A DNA stretch of 64,000 bases, from the NCBI GenBank assembly GCA_965242805.1, contig CBDETD010000002.1, positions 3,348,001-3,412,000 of the forward strand, in the 5' to 3' direction. This document shows positions 8,768 through 18,800 of this stretch, piece by piece. Position 1 is the first letter of the stretch, and each line of letters begins with the position of its first letter. The notes under the pieces were generated by a model. The model was not told the DNA's origin. It did no database searches and was given only the letters and a program-made list of their open reading frames with translations. The stretch is from JANQEU01 sp965242805. GTDB lineage: Bacteria; Bacteroidota; Bacteroidia; Cytophagales; Cyclobacteriaceae. The translations under genes were made by a program, and so were the position numbers.

Positions 8768-9856
8768 ATGAGCGAACCGCCAAAGCCATTCAATTATACC
8801 TATAGCTCTAATGTACCAGAACTTCTCCAGGGTCTGAATTGCTCTTTGGCCGTTAGTACTTACCAAACAGGTAAAGTGGTCCTTTTTTCACCCAAGGATA
8901 GTGACACATTAACTCAACTACCTCGGAACTTTGTAAGACCAATGGGTATGGCTTTGAAAAATAATACGTTAGCCATCGCCCTCAAATCTCAGGTGATAAT
9001 TACTACAAATTCCCCGGGTTTGGCAAAGAACTACCCTGTCAAACCAAATACCTATGATGCTTTGTTCGTACCAAGGTCAAGTTTTTATACCGGCCCATTG
9101 GACATTCACGATTTGGTATGGACGGATAAGGGTTTGATTGGGGTGAATACACTTTTTTCATGTCTTGTTTCACTGAGCCATACCCAGAGTTTCCTTCCTG
9201 TTTGGAAACCAAATTTCATTTCGGATCTTCAACCCGAGGACAGATGTCATCTGAATGGTTTGGCCCTTAAGGATGAAAAACCAAAGTACGTGACAGCGCT
9301 TGGGTCGGGAAATGAGCGACTTAGCTGGAAGGAAGGAATGTTATCTTCAGGAATATTGATGGATGTTGAGTCCAATGAAATAATTATTGGCAATTTGCCC
9401 TCCCCTCATTCACCCAGGCATTACGATGATGGACTTTACATGCTTTTATCGGCAACAGGTCAGCTTGTTAAAGTGGACACCGAAAGGGGGACATATGACG
9501 AGATAACAAAAATCAATGGATTTCTGCGGGGAATGGATCGAATTGGAGACTATTTATTTGTTGCCATGTCTAAGTTGAGAGAAAGCAGTTCAATATTCCA
9601 GCAAGCGCCTATCTCTGAAAATTCAAATTACTGCGGTATAAGTATCATATACATCCCTTCTGGGAAACAAGTTGGATATATCATTTATCAAAATACAGTT
9701 GATGAGCTGTTTGATTTAACGGTTTTACCAAGGATGCAAAGACCAAATCTTCTAAATATTGAAAAAGGTGTGCAGGATACAAGCATTGTCACGAAAGACA
9801 AAGTATTCTGGTATAACGAAACGAATGAAAACGAATTAGAGAACGAAACAGCCTAA
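8768..9856 (+). CDS. TIGR03032/DUF4915 family protein
   Basis: This 362-residue protein belongs to the family I know as TIGR03032 (DUF4915), whose function is not established. The characteristic core CHLNGLAL is present near residue 160, followed by YVTALG and by GILMDVESNEI. There is no signal peptide or membrane segment, so it should be cytosolic. Short alternating strands separated by Gly/Asp turns suggest a beta-propeller, which is inference. It is followed after 12 bases by giant gene B, so the two are almost certainly co-transcribed from the promoter at 8709. The partial paralogue at the left edge stands in the same position relative to giant gene A. The repeated pairing suggests a role in making, modifying or exporting the giant proteins, but nothing in the sequence shows a catalytic site. 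Confidence 0.85.
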   Translation: MSEPPKPFNYTYSSNVPELLQGLNCSLAVSTYQTGKVVLFSPKDSDTLTQLPRNFVRPMGMALKNNTLAIALKSQVIITTNSPGLAKNYPVKPNTYDALFVPRSSFYTGPLDIHDLVWTDKGLIGVNTLFSCLVSLSHTQSFLPVWKPNFISDLQPEDRCHLNGLALKDEKPKYVTALGSGNERLSWKEGMLSSGILMDVESNEIIIGNLPSPHSPRHYDDGLYMLLSATGQLVKVDTERGTYDEITKINGFLRGMDRIGDYLFVAMSKLRESSSIFQQAPISENSNYCGISIIYIPSGKQVGYIIYQNTVDELFDLTVLPRMQRPNLLNIEKGVQDTSIVTKDKVFWYNETNENELENETA

Positions 9857-9868
9857 TGTTTTAATAGT

Positions 9869-12800
9869 ATGACTAGTATTTTCAACACCATCCAAAAAAG
9901 GCGAAAACAAACCTACGAGAAACTCAGACAACGTTTTGTAAGGAGTTTAAAGTCGGGACAATTTAAACACAGGTCTCGACAATTCAAGTCAAAATCCATT
10001 GAGAGACTAAAGCACCTGGAGGCTCAGCTTGGTCTTCAATCCAACCTGAAACTGGGACATTGGGCTCTGGCTGCGACACTTGGTTTTGTGACAACTATTT
10101 CTCAAGCGCAAGATGAAAGGGGAAAGTTGGGTCAGAAAAAGAAGAAACCGACGATTCTGAACCCTGGGTCAAACGGTGAAAGTATACTCGGCACTCAAGC
10201 CATCCCATTATTTTCGGAACAGCCTTTTCTAGGTGATCCCTGGATCAGTGAAGATGTTTATACGGCCGATTTTGATGGTGATGGTGATCTTGACCTGCTT
10301 GTTTATTCATACTACGGACCAACCAGGATATTTGAAAACGATGGAGCCGGTAATTTCCCGCTATCCTCAACCCTCTATACATTCACAGGGGGAGTTGAAG
10401 GATTAGGAATTGCTGACATTGATGAAGATGGTGATTTGGACATTGTCATTGCAGAAGGGGTGGCGCCAAACTCGAACAGATTGCATGCATTTAAGAATGA
10501 TGGAACCGCAACATTTGCTCGTACTGATCAATTACTGGCGGATACTGATTTTGATAAGATCCTATTTGCAGACATTGACAATGATGGTGACTTTGATATT
10601 GTAGACAGGGTATACATTTATCAGGTTGGGAGCAGGGTTATAGTTTTTGATAATGATAGCACGGGATTCTTTGCTCCAACAGATACATTGAATTGGTATA
10701 ATGATATTGTATTAGGTGATTTTGATTCTGATTCTGATGTTGACATTGGTAGTGCAACGGGATCGGAGTTCAGGGTTTTCACGAATGATGGAACCGGTAA
10801 TTTTGATAATGCCAGTTACATATCAACAATAGTCTCTGGTTTTTTTGATGAATTAACGTCAGGGGATGTGGATGGAATTAATGGCGATGATGTCATTTAT
10901 ACTGATCAGGATAAGGTAATCTGGCTTCAGAATGATGGAGCTGGAATGTTTACAAAGGACACGCTGATTAACAGGCTTGAGCCAAAGTATGTCAATTTCA
11001 ACAATCCATCCTTGTCCGATGTCGACGGCGATGGTGATTTGGACATCATAGCGATTGAGCAGTATGACAACTTCGTTACTCAAGTTCAAGCGGATTCTAG
11101 TGTTATTTTACTAAACAATGGAGCCGGTTCATTCACTGAAATAAAAGAATACTTTTCGCCTAATGTCCTGGATCCCGACAATGTAGTTTCTTTCGATGCG
11201 GATGGTGACGGTGATGGTGACCTGATAGTATCAAACTATTTTGATGTTGTCACCTACCATAATGATGGTAATGAGAACTTTACAAAATTCGAAGAGGATC
11301 TAATTCAGGTTGTCTATGGTTTGGGAGCTGCATTAGTGGATGTCGATGGTGATGGAGATATTGACGCAATAAATTCCGGATTAACCCAAATCCTGAAAAA
11401 CGATGGACTTGGGAATTTCACTGTGTCACAGGACATTGTTCGGGACACAGACCTCGTTGCGGCGGGAGTCGATGCAGGGGATTTTGATGGAGATGGAGAT
11501 ATTGATGCGGTGTTTACATCGTATGAATTTAATGATAAACCCCGGATTTGGTCAAATGATGGCACTGGACTGTTTACTGAGACTTCTCAATTACCCATGG
11601 ATTCTGCTGATGTATTTTACAAGGTGAGAACCGCCGATATTGATGATGATGGAGATCTGGACCTGGTAGGAGGTGGTTATAATCCCTTCCAAAGTCAAAA
11701 TATAGTTAATATTTGGACCAATGACGGGAGTGGTAATTTTAGTGTGGCTGATGAGTCCAATCCAAGTCAGTCAATAGACGGAGTTAAAGCCGCTGATCTC
11801 ACAGGAGACTTTGTTCCCGACATTATTGCCTCAGGTGATCAAGGTATATTTATTTACGACTTTAATTCTGATTCACTAAATAGTCCACAGCTTTATCTAG
11901 ACACTGCAACGTTCTTTAATTATGAATTTAGTGCTATCGGTGATATCGATGGGGATGGAGATAATGATATACTCATTTTCAATGGATACGCGTTTGGTGG
12001 GTCGGGAGATCATTTTGAGATGATCAATGACGGAACCGGTTCTTTTACTGTGAACACATTGGCAGTCAGTACAATGAATTACGGAGGTGCAGTGTTAGGG
12101 GATTTTGATCTGGATGGTGATCAGGAGTTGTTCATTGGTGGTGGGGAATCATTTACGGATGAATTTTGGGAGAATGACGGTTTAGGCAATTTCAGCCTTG
12201 TTGGTAATTTAGATGCTGTTTCTTATAACCCCAACGTCGGGGATCTTGATGGGGATGGGGATCTTGATATTTTTTCAAATCAATATTACCAGTCAAGTTT
12301 CGTAATAGAGAATACTACCAATACACCTGTCTTAGATACCACTCCTCCAACAGTAGGAATTGATATCCTGGCCACGAACGATCCAACACCTCCTTTATCA
12401 GGAACTACTGATGACCCCACAGCAACAGTATCGGTTACTGTTGATGGGACCACATACAGTGCTACAAACAATGGGGATGGCACATGGTCTATTGCAGATG
12501 GAGTGCTTGACTCATTGGCTGATGGACAGTATGATGCAGCGCTGGAGGCAGAAGATCCATCTTCAAATATTACACAGGACACAGTAGTAAATGCACTAAC
12601 AATCGACACTACTTCTCCAATTGTTTCTACGGATGGCTTGAGTACAAATGATACGACACCTGCTTTAAGCGGAACGATTGATGACACAGGGGCAACATTG
12701 ACCGTAACGATTGATGGTACCACTTACGGTGCTACTAACAATGGAGATGGTACTTGGGGATTGGCTGATAATACAGTAGCGGCACTTAATGATGGCTTTT

Positions 12801-15409
12801 ATGATGTTGCCATTGCGGCAACTGATGCGGTTGGAAATGTTAGAAATGACACAACTACAAACGCTGTTTTTGTGGATGCAACAGCTCCAATTGTAACGGT
12901 TGATCCATTGACGGACTTCGATACGACACCGGAATTGACGGGAACGATCGATGATAATGCGGCCTCAATTACGGTAGATGTTGATATTTATAGTGAACCT
13001 GCTACAAATAATGGAGATGGGACATGGACATTGGTTGATAATACCCTTGGAGCTTTAGCTTTAGGCACATACGATGTGATTGTAACAGCTACTGACTCCC
13101 TTGGTAATGTATCTAATGATGCCACTGCCGATGAATTGGAAATAATTGTCAACCCCGGAAGAGCTTTGGACTCTGCCGCTTTGGCAGATATCTACACTGC
13201 CACGGATGGTGTCAATTGGACAGATAATACTAATTGGACCACAGGACCTTTGGAAACCTGGTCTGGAATTACGGTTTCGGCTGACAGAGTCGTCAGTGTT
13301 GCCTTGAACAGCAACAACCTGCAAGGTACATTTCCTTTGATCACTACGGGTCTGGATGCAGTTCTGGATCTGGATATCAGCAACAATGAATTGGTTGATG
13401 TTTCTGATTTGAGTTCTCTGACAGCATTATTGAACGTAGATGTGAGGGACAATAGATTACAGTTTACAACGCTGAGCACATTACTTGGCGGAGGATATAC
13501 TTTATTCTACGATACGCAAAAGACGGTCCTTACCCCTATCCAGATCTTATTGCAAGTGGGAGAAAACTATGTTCTGGATAGGACGGTCGCAGGTGCAGAT
13601 GCGTACAGCTGGTTCAAGGATGGTTCACCATTGACAGAAACCACTTCATCGTTTGAAATCACAGGCCTCGCTACAACCGACGATGCTGTTTATTTTGTTC
13701 AGACTACCAGTACATCAGTTCCGGGATTAACACTGCAAAGTACTGGGATTGACCTTAGGATTAGTTCATTGGAAAGAGATGAAAAGTCTCTTAGAATTGT
13801 GTACGAATCTTTAGAAGAAAATTCAGGATTAACGGATTGGAGCACGACTGGTGTTACCGACTGGGATGCAGCCGGAGAGGTGACTATAGAATCGAATAGG
13901 GTAACTTCTTTGAATCTGGCCAATTCAGGACTGACAGGCGAACTTTCTGATGACATACTGGATCTTGAGGATCTGATTACTGTCGATGTTTCGAATAATG
14001 AGCTGACAAAGATCCCCGACGTTTCAAGTTTGAGCAATTTGACAAGCTTCGACGCTTCGCAGAATCCCCTGGATTTTGGGAGTATTGAGCCCAATGTTGG
14101 AAATCCGGTTACGTTTGATAACCTTAAACCATTTGGAACGGCGTCTTTCAGAATTGTCGCGAAGGATAGCGATGTTGCAATTGAAATTCCCGTCGGAGGA
14201 GATAGCAATTCTTACCAGTGGGTGTTCAGAAATGATTCATTACCTGAAACAAATCAGGATTTCTCAAATGTAAGTGGAGCTACCGATGCCACTTACAACT
14301 TGAATGCCATTTCATACCTATCAATGGGCTCATATAAATTACAAGTAACCAACTCACAGAGCCCCATAGCTATTGAAAGCGAACCACAGGAAGTGCTGGC
14401 ATTCGGATCGATTCAGTTCACACCCGTTTTTGAATTCAAGGATGGATTCCAGGGCACATTGAAGCAAGGGGAAAGCAAACTCTTCAAAATCACTGAAAGT
14501 GGTCCATTTATAGGAGTTGATACCGTGAATGTCACGAATGAGTCAATAGTTTTTGATAGTGTGATACTCGGTGACTATATACTTAATGTGAGAACAGAAC
14601 CGGATTATCAGGAGATAAAGGATGTAGGGGGAGGAGACATCGATACGGTGCAGTTTATACCTACCTATTTTGAAAGTACCATTGACTGGGTCGAAGCGGA
14701 TACCCTGAGATTGCGGGACTTCTTATCTGATGAATTAACAATTCAACGAGTTCCACCACCTACTGTAGGCGAAGGCGAAATTGCGCTTCTGGTGGAATCT
14801 GATTTTGAAGATGACCCAGGAGGAAGATTGGAAGCTAGAAGACGTGTCCAAAAGGCGGGATGTTCCCTACGAAGAAGAACTACCGGCGGTGGCGGTAGGC
14901 CACAGCAGGATGATGAGTTTGTTTTGATTGCTTATAAAGAAACCGATGAGAATGGTGAGGTAAATTTTGGCACTCTCCCTGAGGGAACTTATCGATTAAA
15001 TATCCAATATCCTGGTATTCCAATGGATCCGGATTCCTTTGTTGAGTTTATTATCGATCCAAATGAGGGCATTGGTGGCTACGAATTAGCAGCAACCATA
15101 ACAGAAGAGGGAATTGTGGTTGAACAAATACTGGGGCTGAAATCAGATTACTTTAAGGATCTGAATGTTTATCCAGTTCCAGCCAGTGATAAGGTGACCA
15201 TTGCTTATAAACGACTTCTGCTTGAGAATGTCAAGTTCCATATGACTGATCTCAATGGGAAAGTACTTATGGTTGAAACTCTCGAGACTGGAATAGATCA
15301 AAAACTAGAGGTGGATGTAAGTGGAATTAAGGGAGGTATTTACATTTTGCAGTTCTTCGATAACAGCAATGGGATACTTGCGAAATACAAGGTCATTGTG
15401 ACGAAGTAG
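9869..15409 (+). CDS. Giant T9SS-exported double-propeller surface protein B
   Basis: This 1846-residue paralogue of giants A and C is shorter because it lacks the cadherin-like modules. Residues 1-70 are a Lys/Arg-rich leader, followed by a hydrophobic core and cleavage near SQA-QD at about residue 86. Fourteen FG-GAP/VCBS blades follow (about 123-815), two of them with degenerate calcium loops (DGINGDD and TGDFVPD). Then come three Ig-like domains (about 823-1093), a leucine-rich segment (about 1095-1205), Ig-like, leucine-rich and Ig-like domains to about 1510, and the Arg-rich motif KAGCSLRRRTTGGGGR near 1659. The T9SS type A domain starts near 1760 (VYPVPA, DLNGK, GGIYILQF). The DNA of the shared domains has diverged from A and C, so B stands outside the A/C gene conversion. 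It is second in an operon with the TIGR03032 gene. Confidence 0.93.
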   Translation: MTSIFNTIQKRRKQTYEKLRQRFVRSLKSGQFKHRSRQFKSKSIERLKHLEAQLGLQSNLKLGHWALAATLGFVTTISQAQDERGKLGQKKKKPTILNPGSNGESILGTQAIPLFSEQPFLGDPWISEDVYTADFDGDGDLDLLVYSYYGPTRIFENDGAGNFPLSSTLYTFTGGVEGLGIADIDEDGDLDIVIAEGVAPNSNRLHAFKNDGTATFARTDQLLADTDFDKILFADIDNDGDFDIVDRVYIYQVGSRVIVFDNDSTGFFAPTDTLNWYNDIVLGDFDSDSDVDIGSATGSEFRVFTNDGTGNFDNASYISTIVSGFFDELTSGDVDGINGDDVIYTDQDKVIWLQNDGAGMFTKDTLINRLEPKYVNFNNPSLSDVDGDGDLDIIAIEQYDNFVTQVQADSSVILLNNGAGSFTEIKEYFSPNVLDPDNVVSFDADGDGDGDLIVSNYFDVVTYHNDGNENFTKFEEDLIQVVYGLGAALVDVDGDGDIDAINSGLTQILKNDGLGNFTVSQDIVRDTDLVAAGVDAGDFDGDGDIDAVFTSYEFNDKPRIWSNDGTGLFTETSQLPMDSADVFYKVRTADIDDDGDLDLVGGGYNPFQSQNIVNIWTNDGSGNFSVADESNPSQSIDGVKAADLTGDFVPDIIASGDQGIFIYDFNSDSLNSPQLYLDTATFFNYEFSAIGDIDGDGDNDILIFNGYAFGGSGDHFEMINDGTGSFTVNTLAVSTMNYGGAVLGDFDLDGDQELFIGGGESFTDEFWENDGLGNFSLVGNLDAVSYNPNVGDLDGDGDLDIFSNQYYQSSFVIENTTNTPVLDTTPPTVGIDILATNDPTPPLSGTTDDPTATVSVTVDGTTYSATNNGDGTWSIADGVLDSLADGQYDAALEAEDPSSNITQDTVVNALTIDTTSPIVSTDGLSTNDTTPALSGTIDDTGATLTVTIDGTTYGATNNGDGTWGLADNTVAALNDGFYDVAIAATDAVGNVRNDTTTNAVFVDATAPIVTVDPLTDFDTTPELTGTIDDNAASITVDVDIYSEPATNNGDGTWTLVDNTLGALALGTYDVIVTATDSLGNVSNDATADELEIIVNPGRALDSAALADIYTATDGVNWTDNTNWTTGPLETWSGITVSADRVVSVALNSNNLQGTFPLITTGLDAVLDLDISNNELVDVSDLSSLTALLNVDVRDNRLQFTTLSTLLGGGYTLFYDTQKTVLTPIQILLQVGENYVLDRTVAGADAYSWFKDGSPLTETTSSFEITGLATTDDAVYFVQTTSTSVPGLTLQSTGIDLRISSLERDEKSLRIVYESLEENSGLTDWSTTGVTDWDAAGEVTIESNRVTSLNLANSGLTGELSDDILDLEDLITVDVSNNELTKIPDVSSLSNLTSFDASQNPLDFGSIEPNVGNPVTFDNLKPFGTASFRIVAKDSDVAIEIPVGGDSNSYQWVFRNDSLPETNQDFSNVSGATDATYNLNAISYLSMGSYKLQVTNSQSPIAIESEPQEVLAFGSIQFTPVFEFKDGFQGTLKQGESKLFKITESGPFIGVDTVNVTNESIVFDSVILGDYILNVRTEPDYQEIKDVGGGDIDTVQFIPTYFESTIDWVEADTLRLRDFLSDELTIQRVPPPTVGEGEIALLVESDFEDDPGGRLEARRRVQKAGCSLRRRTTGGGGRPQQDDEFVLIAYKETDENGEVNFGTLPEGTYRLNIQYPGIPMDPDSFVEFIIDPNEGIGGYELAATITEEGIVVEQILGLKSDYFKDLNVYPVPASDKVTIAYKRLLLENVKFHMTDLNGKVLMVETLETGIDQKLEVDVSGIKGGIYILQFFDNSNGILAKYKVIVTK

Positions 15410-15413
15410 TACG

Positions 15414-15596
15414 TGGTCATCTCGAACGTTTCCTTGAGCTCCGTTCTTAAGACACTAATGTCGTTTCGAACGAAGCGTTGCGAGGTGAGAAATCTATTCA
15501 TGAGTTTGCTAGAATCATGAATAGATCTCTCACTATGTTCGAGATGACTAGGTGCTTTGTGGGTCGATCCTTTTTGCTTCGTTCGAAAAGACAGCC
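15414..15596. repeat. Palindromic intergenic repeat (REP-like), full copy 2
   Basis: It has the same architecture as copy 1: outer arms GTCATCTCGAAC (from 15416) and GTTCGAGATGAC (ending 15549), central 18-base arms at 15485-15502 and 15516-15533 with a 13-base loop, and the flanking block CTTCGTTCGAAAAGACAG. It begins within ten bases of the stop codon of giant gene B and could also end its transcript. The remainder of the gap to 15852 holds a degenerate copy and a promoter, and no credible gene. Confidence 0.85.
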
Positions 15597-15624
15597 GTAC
15601 TTTTTGGGCGTTTACAACAAAGGC

Positions 15625-15680
15625 AGTTCGAGATGACTTTGTCGTTCATCTAAACTTTGACCATTCCGTTCGAAATAACG
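15625..15680. repeat. Degenerate copy of the palindromic intergenic repeat
   Basis: AGTTCGAGATGACT at 15625-15638 and CCGTTCGAAATAACG at 15666-15680 match the right half of the full element. The central hairpin is absent. Confidence 0.45.
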
Positions 15681-15767
15681 TTTTTAATGTAAAACCTATC
15701 CCTTCCCGGTATTTCAAGAATGACAAATCTTTAACAGACACTTAATCCCAATCCGATTGTATAATTC

Positions 15768-15798
15768 TTTGATTTGGTTGGATATTTCCCTATTTTTC
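15768..15798 (+). promoter_or_regulatory. Predicted Bacteroidota-type promoter for giant gene C
   Basis: TTTG at 15768-15771 is followed after 19 bases by TATTTTTC at 15791-15798, one mismatch from TAnnTTTG. The ATG of giant C is 55 bases downstream. ATTGTATAATT just upstream also occurs before giant A. Confidence 0.4.
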
Positions 15799-15852
15799 AA
15801 GTTGCTTACCGCCAGAAAAGCAATCAATTAGCCCAAACAAGCCTGCAACCAC

Positions 15853-18800
15853 ATGAAAAAACCACCTTTTCATTCATTCACTGGTGCATTCTACAAGTAC
15901 AAGAAATTCTACCAGCGACTCTATAAGCGCATTCAGGATGGATCCTTTTGGAGGTTATCTGCCCGAAAGCGTCGAATGCTTATTAAAAGATTAAGAAAAC
16001 AGGAGAGGAAACTTGCTCACCTTGATGTACCCTCTACCTGGAAGAACTTAGCCATTCCAACAGTCTCCGCTTTGTTACTTTTTGCAACGCACGGAGTTCA
16101 GGCGACTGATTTCTCTGAAGAAGAGGATGAAGAAGAGTCAAAAGTTCTGGCAATTTCCTTAAGTAATACCAATGTGGATGCATATGCAACAAGGGGAACA
16201 GTTGTTGGAACTATTTCGGGCAGTGCAGGAGAGAATGCCCCATTTAGCCTGGTTTCAAGTGGGGATGCTCAGGACGATGACAATGGTCTGTTTTCAATTA
16301 TTGGTGGTGATTCGTTGGTTGTCAATGATGATATATGGAAAAAAAATAAATCTAGCCTTTCGATCTATCTTCAAGGAACAGGCAATACAACGCCATTTGC
16401 CATTTCCCTCACCGTAACAGGTCTGCCAACTCAAACCGGAGATCGAGGATTTACTAACGTCGCTACTCTTGCGAGCAATGTCAGGAGCGTCAAAGTTGGA
16501 GACATAGATGGCGATGGAAACCTGGATGTTTTCGAAAGCCGATCTAGTGAGATAATAATTAGAAGGAGTTATGGAGATTTGACTTTCTACGCAGCGGATA
16601 CAATTGATCCGGGTGGATCCGGTATAGATGAGTTTGTGATTGGAGATCTCGATAAGGATGGAGACATAGATATCGTGATCACCGGAAACGTGGGTACGGG
16701 AAAAGTATTTACAAATGATGGCAATGGTTTGTTCTCACCAGTAGCCAACGCAGCTTTGGACGGAACTGATTTCGGTAGTGGTGTGAGTCTGGGAGATCTG
16801 GATAGTGATGGATACCCGGACCTGGCATTTCGTGAGGGATTAAGTACAAGAGTATATTTGAATAATGGGGATGCCACATTTACCGAGAATGTTTCTCCAG
16901 GGATAACCACAGTAGGAATAACTCAGGAGTTTGGTGATGTTGATGACGACGGGAACCTCGATTTGCTCATTACACGGGGAAATGGGACTTTCGTCTATTA
17001 CGGAAATGGGACAGGGGGTTTTTCGGCCGTCGATACCATCAATACTACAGGGTCTAGTGGGGCGATATTTTCGGATGTTGATGGTGACGGTGACCTGGAT
17101 GCATTGATTAGAGAGAGTTTAAATCTGCGCATTGCGGAAAATACTGGCAATCCGGCTCCCAACAGATGGAATCCCCCGGTTGCTTCAGGACTCACTACTC
17201 AGGATTTCTTCACCACTGGGGACTATGACGGTGATGGGGACCTGGATATCATGCATGAGGATTTTTACTATGTTGGTCTCGCCACAAATGACGGAGCTTT
17301 TACCTTCAATGATCAATTTTTCTTTCAAAACAAATATGAAGATGGGGTATTCTCCGATCTTGATAAGGACGGAGATCTTGATCTGATAATGGTCCCTTAC
17401 AGTGGCGGTCCAAGTGTCGTATTCGAAAACAGGTTGAACAATCCTGCCACCAGTATCCTTTTTGACCAACCTTCTATTGACATTTATGCTCCAAAAGGGA
17501 CAGTTGTCGGACAACTTTCCGTGACTGATCCGGAAGGGGATCAATCCACTTTTTCACTTGGTAATGGGGGATTGCACAATGGAGCTTTTACAATAAGGAA
17601 TGGGAATCAACTTGTGGTAAACGATGAAATATATCGTTTGAGTGATGGTGGGGCTTCCAATTTTTCACTTGACATTCTAGCCACAGACATTTTTGGATTA
17701 CCTTATTCACAAACTGTGATTATCCCAATGGGGAATTTACCAACGGGAGGCGGAGCTTTTGATGATCCTGCTATTTCTGTTTCCAATGGCCCTTATTTGG
17801 CATTGCAGGGAGAAGTTGGATACATTGATGCTGATGGAAACCTCGATGTTGCTATCGTTCGAGCAGATACGGTTGATGTTTTCTATGGGGACGGTTTGGG
17901 TGATTTTCCCACTTCCAACAAGATCTTTATTTCCGGAGCAAATAATGACATCTCCCTGGGAGATCTGGATAATGATGGAGATCTGGACATTGTTGTAGGT
18001 GGATTCTTCGGCCCGGGACAGAGCGCCGTTCATATTAATGAGGGAGGGGGGACCTGGAATCCATATTATACTTCTGCATTGTACTATGAAAGCTTTCTAC
18101 AAATTGAATTAGGAGATGTGGATCAGGATGGCGATCTGGATATTGTAACAAGAGATGGAGGAACTTCTATCGGAGTGACTTTGAACGATGGTAATGGATA
18201 CTTTTCATATAAATTTTCCAATGACGGAATAAATAATGAAGGACCTTTCGATCTTGGAGACGTTGATCAGGACGGTGATTTAGACATTGTAATGGCTTAT
18301 AGTGGCGCTGCAACCATCTATTACAATGAATTTCCAATGAATCCTCCCTTCAGTAGTAGTTATACGTTCATATCGGGTCCGGGAATAGCTCCTCAAAAGT
18401 TGGAATTGGTCGATGCCAATGAAGATGGATTCCTTGATGCTTTTGTAGCGGCGGATAGTGACCTTGGCGGACTATATCTTAACTCAGCAGGAATAGATGG
18501 GACAGCAGATGCATTTACAAGTGGTTATCAGGATGGTTTGGTTACTGGGGATATTGATGGTGATGGGACCATTGATGTATTCCTGAATAGCGCGGCCTAC
18601 AACAGCAATAATGAATATACTTTCCTTCCTGGTTTCGGAAATCAAATGCCGTGGTCCGGACCGATTGGAATAAATGGATTTACGAATGACCTGCTGCTAG
18701 GAGATCTTGATAGCGACGGGGACCTGGATTTCTTCCTTGTGAACAGCACAGGAACACATGATGTACTATGGGGCAGAACGAATGATCCTATTACCGACAT

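Noticed and set aside
15557..15745. Open frame of 62 codons after giant gene B
   Set aside because: It lies within the palindromic repeat and its degenerate copy and has no protein features.
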